Below, piece by piece: positions 24,568 through 33,268 of a stretch of DNA of 64,000 nucleotides (position 1 is its first letter; each line of letters begins with the position of its first letter). Made by a program: the position numbers and the translations under genes. Below the pieces are notes generated by a model. That model worked only from the letters and a program-made list of their open reading frames with translations, ran no database searches and was not told the DNA's origin. Source of the DNA: Streptosporangium carneum (GTDB taxonomy: Bacteria; Actinomycetota; Actinomycetes; Streptosporangiales; Streptosporangiaceae). The stretch is taken from NCBI RefSeq assembly GCF_027922005.1, contig NZ_BSEV01000005.1, positions 62,001-126,000 on the forward strand, in the 5' to 3' direction.

Positions 24568-26099
24568 CCGACCGGCTCCAGAATCTCGCGGAACGCCGCG
24601 TCGACCAGCAGGGACTCCAGATCGCGCAGGTAGCGCTCCATGGCGGCCCTGGACATGTAGTGGGTGTCGGCGGTCAGCGAGACGCCGAGGCCGCCGGGCT
24701 CGCCGGTCACGTGAAGGCAGAACCTGCAGTTGAGCTGGTCCTGGCTGAGCGGCCAGGTGAGGGTCGTCGACCCCATGGCGCGCCGTACCGTCGCCTCGTC
24801 GTGGGAGGCGTCGACCCGGTCGACGAAGCGCATGTCGTTGAAGCAGCAGTAGGGGTGGATCCTCGTGCCCCGTTCCCGGCTGACCCGTTCGACGAGCCGG
24901 TCCCGGTCCCCGGGATCGTGGTAGGCGGAGCGGTAGGCGCGCAGCGCCGCGGACTTCGCCGCTCTGAGCACCTCCGTGAAGCCGCCGTGGCGCAGGTCCA
25001 GCACGAACAGGCCCTCCTGGGAGAGCGTGGTGACCGTGTGCGCGGCGTCCTCACGGAAGCGGTTGCCCACGATGGGCAGCATCGCGCACACGTCGTGCCC
25101 GGTCACGTCGCCGACCAGCAGGCAGGAGGCGGCCAGCAGCACGGTCGAGGTGCTCGTGCCGTGCACGGCCGCGATCCGTTGGACGGCCAGGTCCAGGGCG
25201 CGTGAGACGAGCTGCGCGCGCCAGACGGGCGGGCTCTCCGGCACGGCCTCCCGCCGGTCGAACATGGTCGGCGGGATGCGCCGGTACTCCGTCTCCCAGT
25301 GCTCGGCGGCGATCCTGGCGACCCGCAGCCCCGGCTCTGAGCGCTGCCAGCGGGCCAGGTCGAGCGGTGAGGGCGGCGGGGGGCCGGGCACGGTTCCGCG
25401 GAGCAGGAGCAGCCGCAGGTCGGTGATCGCCACCTCGGCCCCGAGGCCGTCGGCGGCCAGGTGGCAGAAGACGAGCACGATGTGGGTGACGGTCCCGCGC
25501 GGGCCCTCCCCGCCGGTGCCGTCTTCCGCGCCGCGCTCCCGGGAGGTCTCGGCGGTGGTGCCGTCCCCTGTGTCGTGCCCCTGAGGGGTCTCGGCGGTGG
25601 TGCCGTCTCCCGTGCTGTGCTCCTGAGGGGTCTCGGCGGTGGTCGCGGGGTTTTCCCGGGCGTGTTCGGCGGGGTCGCCCGCGACCACGAGCCCGACTCT
25701 GAGCGGCCATTCGCCCGTGTAGTCGAACGCCGTCTCCGCCAGCCTCCTCAGGAGCAGCTCCGGGTCGCCGTCGGAGATCGTGATCGGGATGGAACCGCCC
25801 GCCGCCAGCACCTGTGACGGCTCCGGCTCGGGCCCGGTTTCCGGTCCTGTCTCCGTTCCGGGCCGAGGTCCGGGACCCAGCCTCGTCCGCAGCGACTCGT
25901 GCCGCTCGACCAGCGCGCCCAGGACTTCGGCGGCCCGAGCCACCGTGAGCGGGCGGGCCCGCCTCGGCACCTCGAGCACGCGGCCGAAGTTGAAGTAGTG
26001 GTCGTCCGGAGCCGTCTTCCTGATCGCGTCCCAGATGGCCCGCTGCCCCCATGTCAGCGGAGCCGTACCTGACCGGCTCCCCGAGAACCGGATGTTCAT
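24564..26099 (-). CDS. Stand-alone NRPS condensation-domain protein with a repeat insertion
   Basis: 511 aa, a free condensation-superfamily protein. The active-site motif reads CHLAADG (residues 212-218): the second His and the Asp-Gly are kept, the first His of HHxxxDG is Cys. Residues ~150-195 are an insertion of three 14-residue tandem repeats (TTAETPQxHxTGDG consensus) placed just before the active-site strand, preceded by another low-complexity stretch (GTETGPETGPEPEP). The protein ends with the usual floor-loop and bridge features (LNCRFCLHVTGEP). It is 48 nt downstream of an ACP gene and coupled to the dimethylformamidase-like gene. It could join an acyl group from a free carrier protein; substrates unknown. 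Confidence 0.75.
   Translation of the reverse strand: MNIRFSGSRSGTAPLTWGQRAIWDAIRKTAPDDHYFNFGRVLEVPRRARPLTVARAAEVLGALVERHESLRTRLGPGPRPGTETGPETGPEPEPSQVLAAGGSIPITISDGDPELLLRRLAETAFDYTGEWPLRVGLVVAGDPAEHARENPATTAETPQEHSTGDGTTAETPQGHDTGDGTTAETSRERGAEDGTGGEGPRGTVTHIVLVFCHLAADGLGAEVAITDLRLLLLRGTVPGPPPPSPLDLARWQRSEPGLRVARIAAEHWETEYRRIPPTMFDRREAVPESPPVWRAQLVSRALDLAVQRIAAVHGTSTSTVLLAASCLLVGDVTGHDVCAMLPIVGNRFREDAAHTVTTLSQEGLFVLDLRHGGFTEVLRAAKSAALRAYRSAYHDPGDRDRLVERVSRERGTRIHPYCCFNDMRFVDRVDASHDEATVRRAMGSTTLTWPLSQDQLNCRFCLHVTGEPGGLGVSLTADTHYMSRAAMERYLRDLESLLVDAAFREILEPVG
25512..25637 (-). repeat. 42-bp in-frame tandem repeats in the condensation gene
   Basis: Units of 42 bp begin at about 25512 (degenerate), 25554 and 25596; the last two are nearly identical. 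They encode the 14-residue repeats inside the condensation protein. The unit length being a multiple of three keeps the frame. Confidence 0.8.
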
Positions 26100-26147
26100 G
26101 TGCCTCTCCCCGTTAGAAGAACGCCCCTGACCGTCGTCGCGGCCCGT

Positions 26148-26399
26148 TCAGGAGTCCGAGCGCCCGGCTCGCGCGATGTAGCGCTCCAGCGCTCCCAGGT
26201 CGTCCAGCAGGTCGAGCCCGTCGCCGGACAGGTCGATCTCGATTCCGAACTCCGTCTCGACCGCGTCGATCAGCCGCATCTGCGCCAGGGACGTGACCCC
26301 GAGCGCCGACAGCGGGACCGTGGCGGTCAGCGCCTCCTCCGCCGTGACCGCGCCGTCCGACGCCGAGGCCACCATCGCGGCCAGTCGTTCCCTAACCAT
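26148..26399 (-). CDS. Free acyl carrier protein
   Basis: 83 aa four-helix carrier. The phosphopantetheine site is LGVTSLAQM with Ser37, closer to PKS/fatty-acid-type or D-alanyl carrier proteins than to the GGHS of NRPS PCPs. The start at ATG 26399 is fixed by an in-frame stop codon 12 nt upstream and by AGGAG 6-7 nt before it. It is encoded between MbtH and the free condensation protein in the minus NRPS operon. It probably carries an acyl building block used by that condensation protein or by the first C domain of the NRPS. Confidence 0.83.
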   Translation of the reverse strand: MVRERLAAMVASASDGAVTAEEALTATVPLSALGVTSLAQMRLIDAVETEFGIEIDLSGDGLDLLDDLGALERYIARAGRSDS

Positions 26400-26478
26400 T
26401 GCGGGCTCCTGTCATTCGGTCGTGTGTCGTTCGGGCGCGGTCGTCGTCCGCCGACACCCAGATCCACTCCTCGGACAT
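26392..26478 (-). CDS. Possible 28-codon peptide between MbtH and ACP
   Basis: ATG at 26478 lies one base after the MbtH stop codon; the frame ends in TAG at 26392, overlapping the first codons of the ACP gene. The peptide starts MSEEWIWVSADDDRA and is acidic and Trp-containing at the N-terminus. The exact fit into an 80-nt gap suggests a translated coupling ORF. No homolog is known to me, the ribosome-binding site is only moderate (GAGGGAG about 7 nt upstream), and chance occurrence is quite possible. Confidence 0.35.
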   Translation of the reverse strand: MSEEWIWVSADDDRARTTHDRMTGARNG

Positions 26479-26479
26479 C

Positions 26480-26653
26480 TCAGGACTCCCTCGCACTGAG
26501 CGGGCGCAGGTCGGTCCACACCTGGTCGATGTGGGCCAGGCACTCCTCCCTGCCGCCGGTGAAGCCCTCGAGGCGCCAGCCGTCCGGCAGGTCCCGGCCC
26601 TCGGGCCAGACCGAATACTGCTCCTCGTGGTTGACCACGACGTGGTGATTCAT
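26480..26653 (-). CDS. MbtH-like NRPS accessory protein
   Basis: 57 aa, slightly shorter than the usual 60-75. The family signature is complete: NHEEQYSVWP, the LPDGWRLEGF strand, and ECLAHIDQVWTDLRP. MbtH proteins bind adenylation domains and are needed for their solubility and activity. The ATG overlaps the stop codon of the upstream NRPS gene (ATGA at 26650-26653), so it is coupled to the synthetase it most likely serves. The NRPS2 adenylation domain on the other strand may also depend on it. Confidence 0.93.
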   Translation of the reverse strand: MNHHVVVNHEEQYSVWPEGRDLPDGWRLEGFTGGREECLAHIDQVWTDLRPLSARES

Positions 26654-29600
26654 CTCGGCTCCCCGTTTCCATGAGGCGTTTCGACGAGGCGGGCGGCCTC
26701 GTCGTCGGACAGTTCCGCCAGTTCGGCGATGAGCAGTTCCTCGAGCGAGGCTGCGAGCCCGGCCACGGTGCTGCGGGCGAACAGGGTGCGGATCGGCACC
26801 TCCACCTCGACGACGGCGCGCAGTCTGGCGATGACACGGGTGGCGAGCAGGGAGTGTCCGCCGAGGGCGAAGAAGTCGTCGAACGCGCCGACCTCCCCGA
26901 TCCCCAGCACCTCGCCGAACACCTCGGCGACCAGCTCCTCGGCGTCGCCGCGCGGAGCGACCTTCGCCTCCGTGCTCACCGCGGGCGCGGGCAGCGCGGC
27001 CCGGTCGATCTTGCCGCTCCGGGTCAGGGGCAGTCCTTCGAGCCGGACCCAGAGCGCCGGGACCATGTAGGCGGGAAGCGTGCCCGCCAGGTGCCTGGCC
27101 AGCTCCTCGCCGTCCGCGGTGCCGACGACGTAGCCGACCAGGGTGTCGTCGCGTACGGCGACGGCCGCCTGGCCGACGCCGGGACGGGCGAGCAGCCGCG
27201 CCTCGATCTCGCCGAGCTCGATCCGGAAGCCTCTGACCTTGACCTGGTCGTCGTCGCGGCCGAGGAACTCCAACTGCCCGTCGGCCCGCCAGCGCGCCCG
27301 GTCGCCGGTCCGGTACACACGTGAGCCGTCCGGGCCCGGCACGAACCGCTGCGCGGTCAGGGCGGGCCTGCCCAGGTAGCCCCTGGCGAGCCCGGCCCCC
27401 GTGACGCACAGCTCGCCGGGGGCTCCCGGCGGCACGGGTTCGCCGTCGCCGTCCAGGATCAGGACCCGGGTGCCGCCGATGGGCGCGCCGATCGGCGGCC
27501 GTCCCGGCGAACCGTCCAGCTCGGCCGCGGTGGCGATGATCGTCGCCTCGGTCGGGCCGTAGGTGTTGACCAGCCTGACCCGGTCGCCGAAGCGCTCCCG
27601 CCAGCGCGCGACCGCGGCCTCGTGCACCTGCTCGCCGCCCAGGATGACCAGGCGCAGCGTGTCGGGCCAGGCGATCTCGTCGATCTGGTCGACCAGCGCG
27701 TGCCAGTAGGCCGTCGGCAGGTCCAGCACCGTCACCCCGTCCAGGTGGTCGGGCAGGGTGACGCCGCCGTCGGGAAGCAGTTCCAGGCGCGCCCCGGCGG
27801 CCAGCGCGGGGTAGATCTCCTCGGCGTGGGCGTCGAAGCTCAGCGAGGCGAACTGCACCACCCGGTCGCCGGTGTGCAGGCCGTACGCCTCGCGCATCCA
27901 CGCCACCCGCGCGGCCAGCCCGTCGTGCTCGACCACCACGCCCTTCGGCGTCCCGGTCGACCCGGAGGTGTAGATCACGTACGCGACGGCGTCGCGCGGC
28001 CCGGTTCCGTCCGCCCCCTTGTCCGCCGCGCCGGCCGTCCTGTCCGTGGCCCTGCCCGCCGTCCTGTCCGGCACGTCGTCCGCGACGGAGTCGAGCACGA
28101 AGGACGCCCCGCTGTCCTCGACGAGGAAGGCCAGGCGCTCCCGCGGGTAGTCGGGGTCGAGCGGGAGGTAGGCGGCTCCGGCCCGCCAGGCGGCGAGCAG
28201 GGCGGCGATCGTGTCGGGCGTCCTGCCCAGGCGGACGCCCACCACGTCGCCGGGCGTGACGCCGCGTGCCCGCAGGAGCGCCGCCAGCTCGTCCGCCCGC
28301 GCGTCCAGCTCGGCGTAGGTCAGCGTGACGTCCCCGCAGCCGACCGCGACGGCGTCGGGACGCGCCCGTACGGCCGCCGCGACCAGCTCGGGCACCTGGG
28401 GCGTCTCGGGCAGCGCGGGCCCCTCGCCGAGACGCGCGAGCAGGGCGTCGTCCTCCTCGGTGCGCAGCGGCAGCGCGGAGACCCGGTCCCCCGCGGCGGA
28501 GGGCAGCGAGGTGAGGAGCAGACGGAACCGCGCGGCCAGACCCTCGACGGTCGGCCGGTCGAACAGCTCGGCGTCGTAGACCAGGGTGAGCAGCAGCTCG
28601 TGCTCGTCCTGCCAGGCCTCGAGGGCGAGCTCCAGCTTGGCCTGCCGCATGCCGTGCTCGAACGCCGTGGCGGTCAGCCCGGCGAAGGCGTCGCGGTCGT
28701 GCCCGGAGTCCTGCGTGTGCAGGATGAACATGGTCTGGAACAGGGGCGTCCTGGTGAGGTCCCGTTCGGCGCGCAGGGCCGTCACCAGTTCCTCGAAGGG
28801 GACGCCCTGGTGGGAGAAGGCGTCCAGGACGCCGATCTGGGTCTCACGGAGCAGGTCGGTGAACGCCGGGTCGCCCGACAGGTCGCCGCGCAGGACCAGC
28901 GTGTCGCTGAGGTAGCCGACGACGGGTTCGAGCTGGACCCGGTCCCTGCCCGCGGTCGCCGTGCCGACCAGGATGTCGCTCTGGCCGGTGTGCCGGGCCA
29001 GCAGCACCTGGTAGGCGGCGAGCAGGACCATGAACATCGTCGCGCCGTGGTCCCTGCCGAGGCGGGCCAGGGCGTCGGCCTCGGCGGAGGTCAGGCTGAC
29101 CGTCACCACGTCGCCGCGCCTGGCGGTCCCCGCGGTGCGCGGCCTGTCGACCTGCAGGTCCAGCGGCGTCGGGTCCGCCAGGCGGTCCCGCCAGTAGTCG
29201 AGCAGGGCCCCGGTGTCGCGCTCCCGCTGCCAGCGGGCGACGTCGCCGAACTGGAGCGGCACCGGGGGCAGGTCGTCCTGGCCCGAGTACAGGTGCGCCA
29301 GCTCCTCGAAGAGGAGGTTGAGCGACCAGCCGTCGCCGAGGATGTGGTGCAGCACGACGCACAGCACGTGGTCGTCCTCAGCGATCCTGACCAGCGTGAC
29401 CCGCAGGGGCGGCCTGGAGGCCAGGTCGGCGAAGGGCCGGTTGGTCAGGTCCGCGACGAGCGCGAGGGCCCGCGCCTCGTCGGCGGCGTCCGCCTCCTCG
29501 ACGGGCACGGGGCCGGGCGGGTCGACGGTCACCGACGGCGCGCCGTCCACCTCGGGGAAGCGGGTGCGCAGGCTCTCGTGCCTGGCCGCGACGCCGTCGA

Positions 29601-32600
29601 GCGCCCTGGTGAGCGCGTCCCTGTCCAGCCTTCCCCGCAGCCGCCTGACCAGGCACATGTTGTAGGAGGCGTCGCCGGGGTCGAGCCGGTTGAGGAACCA
29701 GAGCCGTTCCTGGCCGAAGGACAGCGGCGGCGCGGTCCCCTCAGGCCTCGGCCGTGGCCCGTCGGCCTCCCCGCCGGGGGAGCGGCTCTCTCCGGCGCCC
29801 GCGGGAGCGTTCTCCCGCTCCGCGTCGTGAGCCGTCTGCCCGCCGGCCGCGACCAGCTCGGCCAGTCCGGCGACGCTGGGGCGCAGGAAGACCTCCCTGA
29901 CGGGCACCTCGACGCCGGACAGCGCGGACAGCCGCGCGGTGACCATGGTCGCCAGCAGCGAGTGGCCGCCGAGTGAGAAGAAGTCGTCGTGGGCCCCGAC
30001 CGAGGGGGCTCCCAGGACCTCGGCGAAGACCTGGGCGACCAGCCGTTCGGCCGGGGTGCGGGGGGCCGTGGCGCCCGCCCCGGGCGTCACGTCGACCTCG
30101 GGCAGGGCCTTGCGGTCGATCTTCCCGTTCGGGGTCAGCGGGAACGTCTCCACCTCGACGAACACGCTGGGCACCATGTACGCGGGCAGCTCCCGCCCGG
30201 CCCGCTCCCTGACGTCGTCGGCGAGCCCCCAGGTTTCCGCGTCCGGCCGCTCTCCCTCGCGGGGAGTCCGCCGGGCAGCCGGTGAGGCGGGCACCACGAA
30301 GGCGACCAGCCGGTCTCCGCGCACGGCGACGATCGCCTGCCCCACGCCGGGGCAGGCGTCGAGCACCGCCTCGATCTCGCCGAGTTCGATGCGGTGCCCG
30401 CGGAGCTTGACCTGGTTGTCGGTGCGGCCGAGGAACTCCAGGGTGCCGTCGCCCCGCCAGCGGGCGAGGTCTCCGGTGCGGTAGACGCGGGAGCCGCCGG
30501 GCCCCGGCACGAAGCGCTCCGCGGTCAGCGCGGGGCGGCCGAGGTAGCCGGTCGCGACGCCCGCGCCGCCGATGAGCAGCTCGCCCGGCACGCCGACGGG
30601 GGCGGGGTCGCCCGAAGGGGCCAGCACGTGCACGACGGTGTTGGCGATGGGGCGGCCGATGACGATCTCACCGGGGTCGGCGGGCACCTCCCAGGCGGTG
30701 GACCAGATCGTGGTCTCGGTCGGGCCGTAGACGTTGACGAGCCGCTCGACCCTGGGCCGCAGCTCCCTGGCGAACTGCGGCGGCAGGGGTTCACCGCCGG
30801 TCAGGCCGACCACGGGCGGCAGGTCCCCGCTGAGCAGGACCCGCCATCCCGACGGCGTCGCCTGGACGTGGGTCACTCCGGCGTCCCTGACGAGGCGCGC
30901 GAGCCGTGCGCCGTCACGCGCAGTCTCGGCGTCGGCGACGACCAGCCTGCCGCCGGTCACCAGGGGCAGGTACAGCTCGAGGGCGGAGATGTCGAACGAC
31001 AGCGAGGTCAGCGCCAGCCACACGTCCTGGGGCGAGGAGCCGACCAGCGTCCGCATGGCGAGCAGGAAGTTGGTCAGCGCGCTGTGCGGCACGACCACGC
31101 CCTTGGGGCGTCCGGTCGACCCCGAGGTGTAGAGCACGTACGCGGTGTCGTCAGGGCGCGGCCCGCCGGTCGAGCCGGACGTCGGAACGGGCGCCGCGCC
31201 GTCCCCCCGCGGGAGGTCGTCGAGGCCGGTCAGGACCAGTGCCGCGCCCGAGTCCTCGATCACGTAGGCGACGCGGGCCCGCGGGTAGTCGGGGTCGACG
31301 GGCAGGTAGGCCGCCCCGCTCATCGCCACGCCCAGCAGCGCGACGACCATGTCGCTTCCGCGTTCCATCTGGACGGCGACCAGCGAGCCCCGGCCGACGC
31401 CGGCGGAGGCCAGCCGCCCGGCGAGCCCGGAGGCCCGCTCCACCAGTTCGGCGTAGGTCAGCGTGTCGACCGCGAGGGCGTCGGGGGTCGCGGCGGCCTG
31501 GTCGAGCACGAGGTCGACGAGCGTCACGCCGGGCAGCTCGGACCCGGTCTCGTTCCACTCCCGCAGCAGGGCGAGCTCGGCCTCGGGCAGCATCCGCAGT
31601 GAGCCGATCGGCGTGTCCGGCTCCGCGACGGCCGCCGCGAGCAGCTCCCCGAACCTGGCGACCATCCGCTCGACGGTGCTCCGCTCGAACAGGTCGGTGC
31701 TGTAGATCACGGTGCCGAGCAGGTGGCCCTCGCCGGTGGGAGTCAGGTCCATCGACAGGTCGACCCTGGCCCTGGTCCAGCCGTGGGGGAAGGGGGTCGC
31801 GGCGACGCCGGGCAGCGGGTCGTCGGACTCGCCGTGGGTGTGGAAGGCGAACAGGGTCTGGAACAGCGGGGTGCGGCTGAGGTCCCGCGCCACGTCGAGT
31901 TCGGCGACCAACTGCTCGAAGGGGACGTCCTGGCGGGACAGCGCGTTCAGCACGACCTTGCGGGTGCGCTTGAGCAACTCGCCGAAGGCGGGGTCGCCGG
32001 ACAGGTCGCAACGCAGGGCCAGCGTGGTCGACAGGAAACCGATCATGGTCTCCAGCTCGGTGCTGTCGCGGCCCGCGGACGGGGTGCCGACGCAGAAGTC
32101 GTCCTGCCCGGTGTGCCTGGCCAGCAGCACCTGGTAGGCCGACAGCAGCACCATGTACGGCGTGCAGCGCGCGCGGCGGGCCAGGTCGTTGATCCCGGCG
32201 GCCGTCTCGGCGGAGATCGTGAAGTGCACCTCGTCGCCCTCGCCGGTCCGCTGCGGGGGACGGGGCCGGTCGGCCGGCAGGTCGAGGGGCGGCACCCCGG
32301 CCAGGTGCTCGACCCACCAGCGCAGCTCGGTGTCCGCGGAGAGCTGGGCCCTGGCGTGCTCGCCGTACTGGAGGGGGAGGTCGGGCAGCGGGGCGGCGGC
32401 GCCGCCGGCGTAGTGGGCGGCGACCTCGGAACGGAGCACGTTCAGCGACCAGCCGTCACCGTTGATGTGGTGCAGGACGACGCAGAGCACGTGCTCCTCG
32501 GGGCCCAGCTCGATCAGCGAGACGCGGAAGGGCGGAGCGGCGGCCAGGTCGAAGGCCGTGTTGGTGAGCGCGGAGACCAGCGCGAGCGCTTCCTCGTCGT

Positions 32601-32895
32601 TCCCCGCGGCCAGCCGCTCGACCACGATCGGGGCGGGGGGTTCGACGACCGCCAGAGGCTCCCCGCCGACCTCGCGGAAGCGGGTTCGCAGGCTCTCGTG
32701 CCGCGTCGCGACGGCGGTGAACGCCGCCTCGAGGGCTGCGGAGTCAAGACGGCCTTTCAACCTGTAAACATAGGATGTGTTGTAGGTTGAGTCGCCGGGA
32801 TTGAGGCGGTGAAGAAACCACAACCGCTGCTGGCCGTACGACAGCGGGTACTCCGTCCATGGCTGGCCGGGTGAGATGGTCTCTGGCTGAAGCAC
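26650..32895 (-). CDS. Two-module nonribosomal peptide synthetase (C-A-T-C-A-T)
   Basis: About 2081 aa. C1 (~10-430, HHINGDG), A1 (~450-930), T1 (~960-1030, SLGGHSL), C2 (~1060-1490, HHILGDG), A2 (~1510-1980), T2 (~1990-2060, ALGGHSL). No epimerase or thioesterase. Aligned by eye to GrsA, the A1 pocket reads D-I-L-Q-L-G-V-I-W-K, one change from the common glycine code. A2 reads D-A-E-D-I-G-T-I-I-K; Glu239 and Asp278 suggest a basic or amine-bearing residue. The start is set at GTG 32895 because AAGGAG lies 6 nt upstream and it leaves a normal length before the C domain; a GTG at 32994 lacks a ribosome-binding site. An N-terminal C domain means an acyl or aminoacyl donor must come from a free carrier protein. 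Confidence 0.93.
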   Translation of the reverse strand: MLQPETISPGQPWTEYPLSYGQQRLWFLHRLNPGDSTYNTSYVYRLKGRLDSAALEAAFTAVATRHESLRTRFREVGGEPLAVVEPPAPIVVERLAAGNDEEALALVSALTNTAFDLAAAPPFRVSLIELGPEEHVLCVVLHHINGDGWSLNVLRSEVAAHYAGGAAAPLPDLPLQYGEHARAQLSADTELRWWVEHLAGVPPLDLPADRPRPPQRTGEGDEVHFTISAETAAGINDLARRARCTPYMVLLSAYQVLLARHTGQDDFCVGTPSAGRDSTELETMIGFLSTTLALRCDLSGDPAFGELLKRTRKVVLNALSRQDVPFEQLVAELDVARDLSRTPLFQTLFAFHTHGESDDPLPGVAATPFPHGWTRARVDLSMDLTPTGEGHLLGTVIYSTDLFERSTVERMVARFGELLAAAVAEPDTPIGSLRMLPEAELALLREWNETGSELPGVTLVDLVLDQAAATPDALAVDTLTYAELVERASGLAGRLASAGVGRGSLVAVQMERGSDMVVALLGVAMSGAAYLPVDPDYPRARVAYVIEDSGAALVLTGLDDLPRGDGAAPVPTSGSTGGPRPDDTAYVLYTSGSTGRPKGVVVPHSALTNFLLAMRTLVGSSPQDVWLALTSLSFDISALELYLPLVTGGRLVVADAETARDGARLARLVRDAGVTHVQATPSGWRVLLSGDLPPVVGLTGGEPLPPQFARELRPRVERLVNVYGPTETTIWSTAWEVPADPGEIVIGRPIANTVVHVLAPSGDPAPVGVPGELLIGGAGVATGYLGRPALTAERFVPGPGGSRVYRTGDLARWRGDGTLEFLGRTDNQVKLRGHRIELGEIEAVLDACPGVGQAIVAVRGDRLVAFVVPASPAARRTPREGERPDAETWGLADDVRERAGRELPAYMVPSVFVEVETFPLTPNGKIDRKALPEVDVTPGAGATAPRTPAERLVAQVFAEVLGAPSVGAHDDFFSLGGHSLLATMVTARLSALSGVEVPVREVFLRPSVAGLAELVAAGGQTAHDAERENAPAGAGESRSPGGEADGPRPRPEGTAPPLSFGQERLWFLNRLDPGDASYNMCLVRRLRGRLDRDALTRALDGVAARHESLRTRFPEVDGAPSVTVDPPGPVPVEEADAADEARALALVADLTNRPFADLASRPPLRVTLVRIAEDDHVLCVVLHHILGDGWSLNLLFEELAHLYSGQDDLPPVPLQFGDVARWQRERDTGALLDYWRDRLADPTPLDLQVDRPRTAGTARRGDVVTVSLTSAEADALARLGRDHGATMFMVLLAAYQVLLARHTGQSDILVGTATAGRDRVQLEPVVGYLSDTLVLRGDLSGDPAFTDLLRETQIGVLDAFSHQGVPFEELVTALRAERDLTRTPLFQTMFILHTQDSGHDRDAFAGLTATAFEHGMRQAKLELALEAWQDEHELLLTLVYDAELFDRPTVEGLAARFRLLLTSLPSAAGDRVSALPLRTEEDDALLARLGEGPALPETPQVPELVAAAVRARPDAVAVGCGDVTLTYAELDARADELAALLRARGVTPGDVVGVRLGRTPDTIAALLAAWRAGAAYLPLDPDYPRERLAFLVEDSGASFVLDSVADDVPDRTAGRATDRTAGAADKGADGTGPRDAVAYVIYTSGSTGTPKGVVVEHDGLAARVAWMREAYGLHTGDRVVQFASLSFDAHAEEIYPALAAGARLELLPDGGVTLPDHLDGVTVLDLPTAYWHALVDQIDEIAWPDTLRLVILGGEQVHEAAVARWRERFGDRVRLVNTYGPTEATIIATAAELDGSPGRPPIGAPIGGTRVLILDGDGEPVPPGAPGELCVTGAGLARGYLGRPALTAQRFVPGPDGSRVYRTGDRARWRADGQLEFLGRDDDQVKVRGFRIELGEIEARLLARPGVGQAAVAVRDDTLVGYVVGTADGEELARHLAGTLPAYMVPALWVRLEGLPLTRSGKIDRAALPAPAVSTEAKVAPRGDAEELVAEVFGEVLGIGEVGAFDDFFALGGHSLLATRVIARLRAVVEVEVPIRTLFARSTVAGLAASLEELLIAELAELSDDEAARLVETPHGNGEPR

Positions 32896-33257
32896 GCAGA
32901 GCTCCTTCGGCGGCCGCAGGCTCGCATGCACGCGATCGCGCTCGAAAATGGGTATGCGAAAGCCCGCTCCGCGCATATTTGCCGAGTTGAGCACAGAAGA
33001 GGAAGGGCTTCTTTCTGGAAAGAAACCTTTCAGTTAGTTCTGGGTGGTTAGTGTTACACCTCTTCTCCGGGTACGCAAGGCCCGCCCTGGCCGGGGTTTC
33101 CGGTCTGTTCGGCCAACCTCTCCAAAGGGCTTGCGTGGCTGTGGCGATCATGTAAGACTGACGCTCGTTTTAGAATAGTAAAGGTTCTTTCCTGTAGTGA
33201 TCTCGGACGTCCGCACGCGTCGGGCTCATATACATCCGATCTTTATGGGAGGTTCAC
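32896..33257. promoter_or_regulatory. Divergent promoter region of the two NRPS operons
   Basis: About 360 bp, clearly more AT-rich than its surroundings. Facing the minus operon, AAAGGTTTCTTTCC reads on the minus strand from 33030 to 33017 and forms a dyad TTCTTTC-TG-GAAAGAA (33009-33024). Facing the plus operon, the near-identical AAAGGTTCTTTCC reads on the plus strand at 33180-33192. The two copies in mirrored orientation suggest one regulator for both operons. TAGAAT (33171-33176) may be the plus -10 region, giving a leader of ~75 nt. No protein-coding gene was seen. Confidence 0.6.
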
Positions 33258-33268
33258 TTGGTGAACCT
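33250..33268 (+). promoter_or_regulatory. Perfect inverted repeat over the start codon of the AMP-ligase gene
   Basis: AGGTTCAC (33250-33257), loop TTG (33258-33260), GTGAACCT (33261-33268). It covers the 3' part of the ribosome-binding site (GGGAGG, 33247-33252) and both possible start codons, TTG in the loop and GTG in the arm. In RNA it could hide the start; in DNA it could be an operator. Confidence 0.6.

Noticed and set aside
27622..29976. A ~780-codon plus-strand frame opposite the two-module NRPS
   Set aside because: Antisense shadow with repetitive Arg/Gly/Val/Gln text and no recognisable domain.
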